From: Phycisphaerae bacterium
GTDB taxonomy: Bacteria; Planctomycetota; Phycisphaerae; UBA1845
Assembly (NCBI GenBank): GCA_028289375.1
Contig: JANQQK010000002.1
Location: 41,006 to 105,005 of the forward strand
Length of the DNA: 64,000 nt
Direction: 5' to 3'
A program made the translations under genes and the position numbers. Below, in pieces: positions 8,784-17,766 of this stretch (position 1 is its first letter; each line of letters starts with the position of its first letter). The notes beneath the pieces are model-generated. The model did not search any database. It saw only the letters and a program-made list of their open reading frames with translations, and was not told the origin of the DNA.

Positions 8784-9788
8784 ATGGCAAATGGAACCGA
8801 CCACAGGGAAGCGGCGGAGTTGGTCGATGTGCGGATCCCGCTGCCTTCGCACTGGCAGTTGTGGTGCGTCTACGCGCCATTGATTGGCGCTGCCGGGGCG
8901 ATCTTCGTGTGGCTCATGAGTTCCATCGCATTAAGCCCGTTGGTGGAAGCAGTGCCGTTTGGAATCGTTCTGCTGGTGTTGGTGGTGATTGCGATCTGGC
9001 TTGTCTGGGCAATTGGCCGGATCGATGCCTTGGCGGAAGAAGTCGCGACGGCTGGGAATCCTGCGGCGCGTCGGGCCGTTCTCGAACGTGTTGCGACCAC
9101 GGACAAGTATCTGTTCAACTCGTGGGCGGCGAAGCGTTGGGCGAATCGACTATCGGGATACGCGCTTGGAGGATTGTCGGTGCGTGTGTCATGGAGTCGG
9201 CAGCCTGTGAAACCAATCGTGGTACATCCGCACTGGTTTGAGCCGCAGGAGATTGATGATCGATCGGCTGGGTTCGACGCGCTTCGGTCGCTGAACGAAG
9301 AGGCTGACAGCAGCAGTGGTCAACGCAAGCGGCGGCACATGTCGAGGCGGAGACTTGTGACCTTCGCGGCAGTCGGCATTGCTGCGAACCTCCTGTTCCT
9401 GGCCAGCTTTGTGATGATGGCGATGTTTGGATCGTCCTTCTCGTGGATGGAGATCGCCTTCGTGTTTCCTGCATACTTGGCCGGGCTGTTCGCGATGAGT
9501 CGGCAGTTCGGCTGGTTGCAAAAGCAGTGGCTGATGGTTCCGGGCGGTGTGGTGGTGCGACGACCTCAATCATTCGGTGAGGGTTGGTCAGGGCAATTGT
9601 ATCGGCGTCCTTCTAGCGTGATGGTATTGATCGGCGTCGGCCGTCAGATGCCGATGGTGGCGATAGCAGACGATGCAGGCAAGGCATCGCGGTCGTTGAC
9701 CATTGGTGAGGCGGAGAAGTTTCTGGCGGGGTGGCTGAGTCAGCATGAGCCCCCGGATGCGGAGCGGTTGGGGGAGTTGCTGTCGTAG
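8784..9788 (+). CDS. Tandem membrane-protein family, member 2
   Basis: The second paralogue, about 334 residues from the ATG at 8784. A TTG at 8778, directly after the previous stop, is an in-frame alternative. Two helices lie near residues 25-75 (LWCVYAPLIGAAGAIFVWLM and the following segment) and two near 195-245. It keeps the family landmarks WLMVPGGVVVRRP and a C-terminal end LSQHEPPDAERLGELLS, but the usual LLRAWTSP is changed to FLAGWLSQ. It is therefore the most diverged member at its C-terminus. The gap to member 1 is six bases and to member 3 is 20 bases, so the four genes form one transcription unit. Function unknown. Confidence 0.78.
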   Translation: MANGTDHREAAELVDVRIPLPSHWQLWCVYAPLIGAAGAIFVWLMSSIALSPLVEAVPFGIVLLVLVVIAIWLVWAIGRIDALAEEVATAGNPAARRAVLERVATTDKYLFNSWAAKRWANRLSGYALGGLSVRVSWSRQPVKPIVVHPHWFEPQEIDDRSAGFDALRSLNEEADSSSGQRKRRHMSRRRLVTFAAVGIAANLLFLASFVMMAMFGSSFSWMEIAFVFPAYLAGLFAMSRQFGWLQKQWLMVPGGVVVRRPQSFGEGWSGQLYRRPSSVMVLIGVGRQMPMVAIADDAGKASRSLTIGEAEKFLAGWLSQHEPPDAERLGELLS

Positions 9789-9808
9789 GCAAGACAGGCG
9801 TTGACGTC

Positions 9809-10846
9809 ATGAAAACGGGACCGGACCAACTTGATGGGCATCGCGAGAAGGCGACTGTCGTGGACGTGTTGCTTTCGGGGGCGCCTTGGCCTCGGACGGT
9901 GGTGGCGGCGATATTCGCGGTGCCGGTGGTTGTCATCGCGCTGGTTGTCGCGAATCACTTTCTGTTTCAGATTGGTGTCGGTTCGCGTGCGAAGTGGACG
10001 ATCGTCGTCATTGGGATTGTCGGGCTTTTTGTCGGAGTCACCCTGATCATGCGTGCGGACAGGCGGCGGACGTTGTCTGTACTGGCGGCGAATTTCGATC
10101 CCGAGACATTTGTGGCTGACGCGCGGCGAGAGTACTACAACGGGACGATCGAGCGATTCGTCATACACGATTTGCATTTCGCAAGGAAACTCGTTCACCA
10201 CGGGCATGTGAACACAGTCATTCGATTCTCGGGTGTGGACTTCACTGCGATCCATCCCGTCGAGCACACGTTTGAAGCGTTGTCGCTCGACGAAGGGAAT
10301 GATCGGCTGGCGGACTTTGAATGGAACGCTGATGCTCGCGTTGATGGTAAGAAGTCATCCATGAACGAGAATCCGCGCGCGGGCCTGCCGGGCGGTGTTC
10401 GGCGTGTCGGAAAGTTCCTTGGTGGTTGGAGCACGATTTTGGTTGTTGCGATCGTTCCAGCCATGCAGATCGTGCAGAACTGGAGCAGTGGTGGAATCCT
10501 GCTCGCTCTTCCACTGGTTCTTCTTGGCGGATTTTTCTTGTTGGGGTTGTATCGATTGGCCGGTTCGCTGGTCGCGAAGCAGATGTTCGCGGTTCCGGGC
10601 GGGCTGATCATGCGACGCGCGGGCTGGTGGGATCGTCAGTGGCGTGTGTCGTTGTTTCGCCGGACGGAGAGCGTCTTGCTGGCTGCGCCCACGTCAACGC
10701 CGGAAGTGTGGTGCGTGGCCGTGGCAGACACAACGCGTGCCGACACGTTTTTTGCAACGGATCGGGAGGTGCACGTGCTGCTTCGGGCGTGGACAAGTCC
10801 GCTTGAGCCGCCGAGCGTCGATCGGCTGGGGGACCTTGAGTCGTAA
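9809..10846 (+). CDS. Tandem membrane-protein family, member 3
   Basis: The third paralogue, 345 residues. Two transmembrane helices at about 28-80 are followed by a soluble domain containing a VIRFSGVDFTAIHPVEHTFEA block. The same position in member 4 reads VIRVTQSDCTSIAPFQCAFEA, and in member 2 it holds the IVVHPHWFEPQEID motif. Two more helices follow at about 205-250, then FAVPGGLIMRRAGWW and the tail LLRAWTSPLEPPSVDRLGDLES. No enzyme motif is visible. The ribosome-binding site before the ATG is weak, consistent with translation following from the preceding gene. It could be a sensor, a scaffold or a surface-stress protein; none of these is supported directly. Confidence 0.78.
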   Translation: MKTGPDQLDGHREKATVVDVLLSGAPWPRTVVAAIFAVPVVVIALVVANHFLFQIGVGSRAKWTIVVIGIVGLFVGVTLIMRADRRRTLSVLAANFDPETFVADARREYYNGTIERFVIHDLHFARKLVHHGHVNTVIRFSGVDFTAIHPVEHTFEALSLDEGNDRLADFEWNADARVDGKKSSMNENPRAGLPGGVRRVGKFLGGWSTILVVAIVPAMQIVQNWSSGGILLALPLVLLGGFFLLGLYRLAGSLVAKQMFAVPGGLIMRRAGWWDRQWRVSLFRRTESVLLAAPTSTPEVWCVAVADTTRADTFFATDREVHVLLRAWTSPLEPPSVDRLGDLES

Positions 10847-10848
10847 AT

Positions 10849-11925
10849 ATGGCGGTTAGACCGATGGAACGTGGACACAACAGGAAGCCAGTTTGGCGAT
10901 GCGGTCGGGCGTTGATCGTGGATGTTCAGCTGAGCGGTCCGCCTTTCTTTCGGGCGTTTATCTTTGCGCCCGTGATCTTGGCGCTCATCTTGTTGGTCAC
11001 GTTCTTCATTCTGACGCTGCAAACAGAACTGATGTTGTCGGGGACGGTAACAGGCGGACTGTGGATCGGAATCACCGGTGTCCTCGGCCTTGTTCTATTC
11101 GTGGCGATTCGAAGTGACTCGAGACGTCAGATTGATCAGTTGGTGCACGGGGCAAAGCCCAGCGAGCTGGTAAATTCGTTCCCGCGGGCCTACTACAGAT
11201 CGTTTCCGGGATCTCCGGACTACGACTTGCGTTCGCTGGCGCGGGGCGTTCTTGAGAGTAGTGGTCCGGGCACGGTCATTCGCGTGACGCAAAGCGATTG
11301 CACTTCGATTGCTCCGTTTCAATGTGCGTTTGAGGCTCAGCCGCTTGACGAGGGTGAGGCGGGGTTTGTGGGGCTGGAACAGAGCGCAGACGCCCGACCG
11401 AAGAGCGACGCTGAGGCAAATGGGGCGAATCGAACGGACAGACTTCCGCCCCATCAAGCCTCGACTTTCAATCGGTTGCTGCGCAATGTGAAGCTGAACG
11501 GCGGATGGGTCATTGTGCTCATCGTTTTCTTGAACCTGGTGGTGCAACTGGTTGCGTCATGGAATCTGGGATACCTGACGACATCGACGAAGGTATTGAT
11601 CGCTCTGGTTGTCGTCGCGTTTATTGGAACTGAGAACAGTATCCGGATTTCACAGCGAGAGTTGTTCATTGTCCCGGGCGGATTGCTGGTACGACGGGCG
11701 CGGCGTTGGAGTCAACGGTGGGAAGTGACCGTGTTCGCGTGCAGTGCATCGGTCATGGTCTGTCGTGAACCACCGACGCGTGCGGCGTGGCGCGTGGCCG
11801 TGGCGACGCGTGATTGTGCGGAGGTGTTTCCAGCAACAGAGCGTGAGGTCTCGTTGCTGCTTCGGGCGTGGACGAGTCCGCTTGAGCCGCCGAGCATCGA
11901 TCGGCTGGGCGATCTGGTGGGGTGA
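10849..11925 (+). CDS. Tandem membrane-protein family, member 4
   Basis: The fourth and last paralogue, 358 residues. The ATG begins two bases after the stop of member 3, so the two are almost certainly co-translated. Helices are predicted around 40-85 and 220-265. The linker between the halves is longer here (EQSADARPKSDAEANGANRT). It retains FIVPGGLLVRRARRW and LLRAWTSPLEPPSIDRLGDLVG, nearly identical to member 3, indicating a recent duplication of these two. The run ends before a convergent gene on the minus strand (11959). The C-terminal motif is the best-conserved part of the family and would be the best search query. Confidence 0.8.
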   Translation: MAVRPMERGHNRKPVWRCGRALIVDVQLSGPPFFRAFIFAPVILALILLVTFFILTLQTELMLSGTVTGGLWIGITGVLGLVLFVAIRSDSRRQIDQLVHGAKPSELVNSFPRAYYRSFPGSPDYDLRSLARGVLESSGPGTVIRVTQSDCTSIAPFQCAFEAQPLDEGEAGFVGLEQSADARPKSDAEANGANRTDRLPPHQASTFNRLLRNVKLNGGWVIVLIVFLNLVVQLVASWNLGYLTTSTKVLIALVVVAFIGTENSIRISQRELFIVPGGLLVRRARRWSQRWEVTVFACSASVMVCREPPTRAAWRVAVATRDCAEVFPATEREVSLLLRAWTSPLEPPSIDRLGDLVG

Positions 11926-11958
11926 GACAACAACGAATCGGTCGCGGCGTATGATTCG

Positions 11959-12924
11959 CTACGCGTCTGTCGTCGACGCGGCGAGGCGGTCGGCTTGCGT
12001 GATGGCGATTTTGAGTGCGCTTCGGTATCGCAGGATGAGAATAATCCCGAGCAGGAACGTCACAATTCCGAGGCAATTGGTGAAGTTCGACGCGAACGAA
12101 CGGTTTCCAACTGCAGCGGCAGCACCCGCACCAGGCGGTGTACTGAAGTCGAACATGGCCGCAAGAGACAGCAAAGCACTCAGCCCGAAGATGATGACGG
12201 TTGCCCATTTGACGATGACGCTGAGCCGAACGAGCTTCGGATTGGGGACGCGTATTGCCAATTGGGTAATGTAGGACAAAACGGAGTAATAAAGTCCTAC
12301 GATGACACACCTCCCACAGAACCACAGGATCGCATGCACAAGCCAGTTCTGCTTTGTCGACGGCAGGCAATAAACCGCGGCGACAATGACGATCCACATG
12401 ACCACAAAGACCCGTGTCATGCGACGCCATGATCTACTCGATTCGGTCAGATAGTCGCGTGGTTCAACCGCTGTGATGCTCAGTAATGCCCACAACCATG
12501 CTCCGTAACCGCCAATTGCAAGTCCCCATCCAAGAATCGAAAGAACGACTGACGGGATCGCGGCAAACAGCGTGACCAATGTCAGCCTGGAGATGACGCC
12601 AAGCAGCATCAGAATGACCACAAGATCGAATCCGAATTTGACCTTTCTCAGCCACGCGGGATTGGCGAAACGGAGCAAATTGGAATTGTGCGACAGGGAG
12701 ATATCGGTCCTGCAATTGGGGCATTGGCCGGCAGGTGACAGTCCGCACAGATCATGGCCACACTTGGTGCAGAGCACATCGGACACCTGCAGGAAGTCGG
12801 CATGGTGCGAGATGGCGATATCGGTGTTGCATTCCGGGCAGCGACCGGACTCGCGGAGGCCGCGCAGGTTGTAGCCGCACTGAATGCAACTGACGTCTTC
12901 GTTGATTGTAAGTGAATCGGTCAT
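11959..12924 (-). CDS. Double zinc-ribbon membrane protein
   Basis: About 321 residues from the ATG at 12924; an in-frame ATG at 12957 is less likely. The N-terminus has two consecutive zinc ribbons: CIQCGYNLRGL...CPECNTDI and CTKCGHDLCGL...CPNCRTDI. Each is of the CxxCGxxLxGL-x(6-8)-CPxC form. A soluble linker (WLRKVKFGFDLV) and then five or six hydrophobic helices follow. It is a paralogue of the next gene, which has only one ribbon. Such short rubredoxin-like ribbons joined to membrane helices are common in planctomycetes without a known role. They may bind zinc and mediate protein contacts. It is convergent with the four-paralogue array. Confidence 0.82.
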   Translation of the reverse strand: MTDSLTINEDVSCIQCGYNLRGLRESGRCPECNTDIAISHHADFLQVSDVLCTKCGHDLCGLSPAGQCPNCRTDISLSHNSNLLRFANPAWLRKVKFGFDLVVILMLLGVISRLTLVTLFAAIPSVVLSILGWGLAIGGYGAWLWALLSITAVEPRDYLTESSRSWRRMTRVFVVMWIVIVAAVYCLPSTKQNWLVHAILWFCGRCVIVGLYYSVLSYITQLAIRVPNPKLVRLSVIVKWATVIIFGLSALLSLAAMFDFSTPPGAGAAAAVGNRSFASNFTNCLGIVTFLLGIILILRYRSALKIAITQADRLAASTTDA

Positions 12925-12996
12925 GAGCGGCTGTCGGCGACGATGGAAGCAGCCCATTCGCCTCGGCCATTCCGCCTCGCGATTCTCGCGCGGCCT

Positions 12997-13908
12997 TCAG
13001 GTTAGCGGTGCGACGGGCGGATGGCCGGTGTCGTAGCTCTCTGCTTCTTTGAGTGCCCTGCCGATGGCGCTGCGGTACCTGAAGAACAGGACAATGCCAA
13101 GAATGAAGACGGCGAAGCCCAGGACACCGACGAAGCAACTCACTCCTGCGACGACAGCACCCGCAGCAGGTCCCGGTCCTCCACCGCCAGCCGGAGGGGC
13201 TGCACCAGGCGCTGCACCGAATCCGCCCAATCCAACTCCGGCCATGACAAGAAACACAACTGCGAACACAACCAGGAGCACCATCATGATCATGATTGCC
13301 CATTTCATGGTCGCGGTGTTCTTCGCCAGCTTCGGATCGGGCACGCGTTCTGCGAGCGTTTGAAGGTAAGATAATCCGCAGAAGATGAGTCCGAGTTGAA
13401 TGAGGTTTGCAACAACGCCGATGGCCATGAAGGCGATCATGGAAGCGAATTCTTGTGCCAAAAGCCCCGCGGCGAAACACGCGAACCCTGCCAGAATGAA
13501 CATGCGCGTCAACCGACGCCACGATCGGGGGGACTCGGTGACGGACTGCCGTGGATCCGGCGCGGTGATGAGAAAGATAGCCCAGATGTAAACGAGTTGA
13601 CTGATGAGCCCGATCACGTTGCTAGCGGCGAAAAACGATCCGCCCACCACCGGTGCTCCCCCGCCGGCTGAAACGCCAACAGCAACTCCCAGGAGTAAGT
13701 TCATGACGAAAATGAAAATGACCAGATTGAATCCGCGCCTGATATTTCGGAGCCAATCCGGGCTTGCAAATCTCAGAATGGATGTCTGAAGGGATCGTTC
13801 AATAGGCATCCCACATTCGGGGCAGGCGCCGGACGGATCGAGATTGCGCAGGTTGTAGCCACAGCCAATGCAATAGATGTCTCGCGTGATCACGTGTTCA
13901 TCGGACAT
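12997..13908 (-). CDS. Single zinc-ribbon membrane protein
   Basis: A 303-residue paralogue of the following gene. It has one zinc ribbon (CIGCGYNLRNL, then CPECG, residues 13-38), a matching FASPDWLRNIRRGFNLV linker, and about six hydrophobic helices. Between the last two helices is a Gly/Pro/Ala-rich loop (GLGGFGAAPGAAPPAGGGG), which in the paralogue is shorter (STPPGAGAAAAVGN). The start is supported by GGGGAGC about eight bases upstream. The C-terminus is short and cytoplasmic (RSAIGRALKEAESYD). The two genes probably form one operon, with the single-ribbon protein first. The role is unknown. The shared helices suggest an integral membrane domain that is regulated or assembled through the ribbons. 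Confidence 0.82.
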   Translation of the reverse strand: MSDEHVITRDIYCIGCGYNLRNLDPSGACPECGMPIERSLQTSILRFASPDWLRNIRRGFNLVIFIFVMNLLLGVAVGVSAGGGAPVVGGSFFAASNVIGLISQLVYIWAIFLITAPDPRQSVTESPRSWRRLTRMFILAGFACFAAGLLAQEFASMIAFMAIGVVANLIQLGLIFCGLSYLQTLAERVPDPKLAKNTATMKWAIMIMMVLLVVFAVVFLVMAGVGLGGFGAAPGAAPPAGGGGPGPAAGAVVAGVSCFVGVLGFAVFILGIVLFFRYRSAIGRALKEAESYDTGHPPVAPLT

Positions 13909-14059
13909 GGATGCTGCTCCCCTGTCAGACTTGTGTCAATTCAACAACGTGAGTCACAGTTTAGTGGGGACTCTGTGAGTACTGCAAGTGTGCATACCGC
14001 GAGCGGAAGGATCCGATTCAGGGTCAGAACGGTTTCCGTTGCACGCGTCGCCGTTGCGA

Positions 14060-14860
14060 TCAGCCGTCTTTGTTGTCCATTTCCTTGGATTCGCGGAGTT
14101 TGGCGGCGGCGGCGGTGTCGCCGGTTTTTTCGAGAACGGCGATGTAGGCTTCGCGGACGTCGTCACGCAAGGTCATTGGGTCGTCGTCGACCAGTGTGTT
14201 CCATGCGGCGGCCAGGTGTTCGGCGGCTTCCTTGTAGGGACCGGTGACGGAAAGCGCTTTGCCGACGATGACGTTCGAACGCACGAAGCCGGTGCGCAGC
14301 CGCAATCGGCCATTGAGATTGACGGCCTGCTTGGCGACCTGGGCGGCTTCCTGATGCTTGCCCTGCTTGAGCAGGTTCTGGGCGATGCCGGTCTGGTACA
14401 TGGCCACGCCCCACGCGTCCTGAAGCACGTTGGCGAGCGCGAAGGACTCCTCGAGCAATTCAATGGCGGCGGCGGGATCTTCGGTCTTGCTGGCTTGCTT
14501 GAAATTGGCTTGGCCTTTGCGGAAGTCCTTTTGTTCCTGCGGGCTCCAGCTTCCGAATGCGGCGGCGTAATTACCGAAGATCTCCTCGCCAAATGCCTGG
14601 TCGGCCAACTCGGCAAACTGCAAGCCCTTGCGCATGCTTTCGTGGGCTTTGTCGGAACCGCCGCCATCTTCGATGATCTTCAGGCCGCCTTCGAGGTATT
14701 GGTCGATGAATGGGAGCGTTTCGGATGGATGGCGTCGGAAGGTCTGGATGATCCAGCGGTCATCGCCGTTCTTCAGCATGTTTTCCATGCGTTTGGGTTC
14801 GAGGGCATCGTCGGCGGTGACGGTCGTGAACAGGAGCATTTGCAGAGCGGTGGTAAGCAT
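14060..14860 (-). CDS. Exported TPR-like hypothetical protein
   Basis: A 266-residue protein with a weak signal sequence (MLTTALQMLLFTTVTADDA) and a helical, alanine-rich body. Helix pairs with TPR-like spacing occur at about 125-235 (for example AAAIELLEESFALANVLQDA and YKEAAEHLAAAWNTLV). AGGGAA precedes the ATG by about nine bases. It stands alone between the zinc-ribbon pair and the glycan cluster. A protein-binding role in the periplasm would fit the repeats, but nothing identifies a partner. The C-terminal Lys/Asp-rich end (SKEMDNKDG) is disordered. Confidence 0.72.
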   Translation of the reverse strand: MLTTALQMLLFTTVTADDALEPKRMENMLKNGDDRWIIQTFRRHPSETLPFIDQYLEGGLKIIEDGGGSDKAHESMRKGLQFAELADQAFGEEIFGNYAAAFGSWSPQEQKDFRKGQANFKQASKTEDPAAAIELLEESFALANVLQDAWGVAMYQTGIAQNLLKQGKHQEAAQVAKQAVNLNGRLRLRTGFVRSNVIVGKALSVTGPYKEAAEHLAAAWNTLVDDDPMTLRDDVREAYIAVLEKTGDTAAAAKLRESKEMDNKDG

Positions 14861-15028
14861 GGTCGTGTTCCCTGAGTTCGTGGTGTTGCGATTTCTTGAA
14901 ACCCCGTCCGTGGGCGAGCACTTTAGCGAATCGTGGGGAGGGCGTCCAACGCCGGGAAACGGGTGCCATGACCCAATGACCGGGGCTTCGAAAGCTGGGT
15001 GCGATGGTTGTCGGGCGGCGTGCGTGGA

Positions 15029-16387
15029 TCAGTCGATTGTCGACGGCTCGCGGTCGGTGACCGACGCAACGGGCTTGCTGATCATACCGTCCGTCAGATT
15101 TTCCAGTATGCCCGCAAGCTGGCCGGCTTGTTGGCGACGAGTGTACGGAATCAAACGCTCGTCGTTCAAGTGACTTGTACCACTGTTGGCCGAGGCGTTT
15201 TTGAATACGTCTGCCAACGCACCACCAATCTCATGCTCGGTCGGCGGCACGACCAGGCCCCTGCCAACGTCCGCAAAGACGCGGGCGACGGCGGAATCGG
15301 CAGCGCCGACGTGGACGACGGGATGGCCGGTCATCAGGTACTCGAAGATTTTGGCGGGGACGATGGAATCGCCATTGCGGCCTGTGGTCGTATTGCCGGA
15401 GATGAGACAGTCCGCGGCGACCATTTCGCGGATGGCATCGACGTGCGAGACATACCCGGTACGGCTCACGCGAATACCGGAATCGCTTAGCAGGCGGTCC
15501 ATGTCGGACGGGACCCAGCCGACAATGCGCAATTCGACGTGGCGGTCGCCGAGGAGCGTTCGCTGCACGCGGCGAAGACCCGCGATGATGGCCGGCGCCT
15601 CGGCGGTTTGCACGAAACTGCCGACGAAGGAGACGATGCATCGATCCTGACAGATGCCACGCGCGTTCCGTGCCGACGTGCGATCGAGGTCTGCGAAGTC
15701 CGCCGAATCAACGCCATTGTAGATGGTTACAAACTTGTCGGACTGTTCGGGCAAGTGTCGGGCGAGGATGGCGGACTGTTCGACGGTTACGCCGACAACG
15801 GTATCGGCTGCGGTGAGAAACTGCTGCTCCATGTGTCGGAGCCTGTGACGGTGCCATGGTGTGGGCGGGGTGAAGTCGTAGTTGTCGGTCCAGAGATCGC
15901 GAAAGTCTGCGACCCACGGCAGTCCGGTGGCTTTCTTGACCCGCCACGCCAGCCAATGGTTTGAAGCGGGCGAGTGCGTCGAGTAGATGGCGTCGATTGG
16001 CTCGTCGCGAATCAACCTCAGGACATCGGGCAGTGATCGCTTGGCCCACGTGATGCAGTCATCGGGGATGGACCATCGTCGCAGGGTGTCATTCATTTTC
16101 TGCAGTCGCCAATGCATGCCTTTGCGGGCAACTGGGCTTGGACTGGCCACTTTCGAGAAGATGCGGCGGTCGAACGTATTGGGGAGTTCATTCAGCAGCG
16201 CCTCGTCTCGAGGCAGACCTTCAGCCAAGGGTGCACACCAGACAGTGGGTGACCATCCAGACTGAGGCAAGTACCGCGCAAACTTGGCTGTGCGCTGCAC
16301 GCCCGATCCGCCTGTCGGGGGGAAGGCGTGGGCGATCATCAGCAGCCGCTTCGGCGGGGTAGATCCATGATGACCGTTCTCGGACAT
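15029..16387 (-). CDS. Glycosyltransferase family 4
   Basis: A GT-B glycosyltransferase of 452 residues from the ATG at 16387. The frame is open upstream to 16537, but that stretch is not GT-like and would overlap the divergent gene. The N-terminal domain starts RLLMIAHAFPPTGGSGVQRT, the typical nucleotide-sugar-dependent GT4 opening. The C-terminal half has IYNGVDSADF, CIVSFVGSF and the EX7E region around PAKIFEYLMTGHPVVHVG. This kind of enzyme builds capsular or exopolysaccharide repeat units. It is divergent from the KamA-like gene across a 149-bp gap that should hold both promoters. The sugar donor is not predictable. It begins the 15-20 kb glycan cluster. Confidence 0.88.
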   Translation of the reverse strand: MSENGHHGSTPPKRLLMIAHAFPPTGGSGVQRTAKFARYLPQSGWSPTVWCAPLAEGLPRDEALLNELPNTFDRRIFSKVASPSPVARKGMHWRLQKMNDTLRRWSIPDDCITWAKRSLPDVLRLIRDEPIDAIYSTHSPASNHWLAWRVKKATGLPWVADFRDLWTDNYDFTPPTPWHRHRLRHMEQQFLTAADTVVGVTVEQSAILARHLPEQSDKFVTIYNGVDSADFADLDRTSARNARGICQDRCIVSFVGSFVQTAEAPAIIAGLRRVQRTLLGDRHVELRIVGWVPSDMDRLLSDSGIRVSRTGYVSHVDAIREMVAADCLISGNTTTGRNGDSIVPAKIFEYLMTGHPVVHVGAADSAVARVFADVGRGLVVPPTEHEIGGALADVFKNASANSGTSHLNDERLIPYTRRQQAGQLAGILENLTDGMISKPVASVTDREPSTID

Positions 16388-16536
16388 TCGTGTGATATCG
16401 GTCGTTGGCAGCCGGCGGTCCATGCAGGTCGATTCATGATGCATCGCGTCTGAGCCGATACCATCGCGCGGACAGGACACGACGTGCTCACTGGTCGCCT
16501 GTTTCACGTCGTCGCACGTGTGTTTTTCCGCCGGCA

Positions 16537-17766
16537 ATGATTATGGACCAACTGTTCCACGAAAAAGTGACGCCCTTTCTGCGGCAGAAGATGGCCGAGG
16601 TGCGGTCGACTTCCGGCCCGCGATCAACGGCATATCTCGCGCTGCATCGGCAATATTTGCGCGATCGCCGTGAGAACGGTTTGGTGCGCGGGCGTGATGC
16701 GGCACCCCCCGCCGTGCTACTCTCGGACGACGGCGAGCCGGTTGTCGGCATTCAACGGCTTCATCGATGCGTGGCGACGCTGCGTCTGACAGGGCAGTGT
16801 GCCGCCCATTGTCGCTGGTGCTTCGCCCCTTCCCATCGCGACGATGCATTGTCCGCGTGGGCGGTCGAGCGTGCGGCGCGCTACTTGGGTTCTGAGCGGT
16901 GCCAGGATGTTCGTGAACTGGTTGTTCATGGCGGCGACCCGCTGACGGAACCTGCCACCCTGGCCGACGCGCTGCACGCCGTTGCAACGCAGGCTTTGAA
17001 CATCAACGTCGTGCGCGTCCATACCCGACTGCCCGTGGTGGACCCGACAGTGATCGACTGGCGGTTCCTCGACGTCGCCACGACAAGCCCGAACCTGCGG
17101 TGCGAAGTGGGGCTGCAGGTCAACCACGCTGTCGAGCTTTGGCCTGAGACCGTCGCGGCGATTCGTCGCATGCAGCGAAGCGGCATTATCGTCTACAACC
17201 AACATGTGCTGCTCAAGGGCGTCAACGACTCGGCGGATGCGCTGACTGAATTGTATGACCGGCTGCGCGACATCGGCGTGGAAACGGATGTCGTGTACCA
17301 CTGTGCGCCACACTGGGGGATGGACCACCACCGGACATCGCTCGCGCGAGGCTTGCAACTTCTCCAACGGTTGTCCCATCGCGGCGCGTTTTCCGGCCGA
17401 TCGAATCCTACCCTCATCGCACAAACCGACCTCGGTGTTGTATCCCTCTCGTCAGATGCCGTGGTATCGCGCGATGAGCATGGCGAGGTGTTGTTGCAGA
17501 CAGGGCACCAACTCGAGCAGCGCATGCAGTGGGATCCGGAGTTTCTCCTGCCAAGAAGCGTCGAGATCGATGACGACGGCTACCTGCGCGTGTGGTATCT
17601 CGATGGGACAGACGTGCCTTACGAATCCGTCCAGAAGCGCACGGCCCAGGAAATCGCGAAGACGCCGAAACCTCACGCGCATCACACGAATGGCCTCGAT
17701 ACCGAAGGCGTTGATGAGTCCGACGCAGACGGGTCAGCCCGCGCTCTGCAGCATCTCGCGCGTTGA
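16537..17766 (+). CDS. KamA-like radical SAM protein without PLP lysine
   Basis: A 409-residue radical SAM protein of the lysine 2,3-aminomutase (KamA) family. The iron-sulfur motif is CAAHCRWCF (C88, C92, C95), and HGGDPL at 131-136 and LLKGVND at 225-231 match the KamA barrel. In true aminomutases the block after PTFV is PGGGGK, whose lysine binds PLP; here residues 291-304 read TLIAQTDLGVVSL and no lysine is present. PLP-dependent amino migration is therefore unlikely. The start is the ATG at 16537 (or 16543); upstream in-frame codons encode Arg-rich non-family sequence. It is the only plus-strand gene of the glycan cluster, and its 3' end overlaps the WbqC gene by 33 bp, tail to tail. Confidence 0.88.
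   Translation: MIMDQLFHEKVTPFLRQKMAEVRSTSGPRSTAYLALHRQYLRDRRENGLVRGRDAAPPAVLLSDDGEPVVGIQRLHRCVATLRLTGQCAAHCRWCFAPSHRDDALSAWAVERAARYLGSERCQDVRELVVHGGDPLTEPATLADALHAVATQALNINVVRVHTRLPVVDPTVIDWRFLDVATTSPNLRCEVGLQVNHAVELWPETVAAIRRMQRSGIIVYNQHVLLKGVNDSADALTELYDRLRDIGVETDVVYHCAPHWGMDHHRTSLARGLQLLQRLSHRGAFSGRSNPTLIAQTDLGVVSLSSDAVVSRDEHGEVLLQTGHQLEQRMQWDPEFLLPRSVEIDDDGYLRVWYLDGTDVPYESVQKRTAQEIAKTPKPHAHHTNGLDTEGVDESDADGSARALQHLAR

Noticed and set aside
16537..17766. Annotation as a true lysine 2,3-aminomutase
   Set aside because: The PLP-binding lysine motif PGGGGK is absent, so the specific reaction is not supported.
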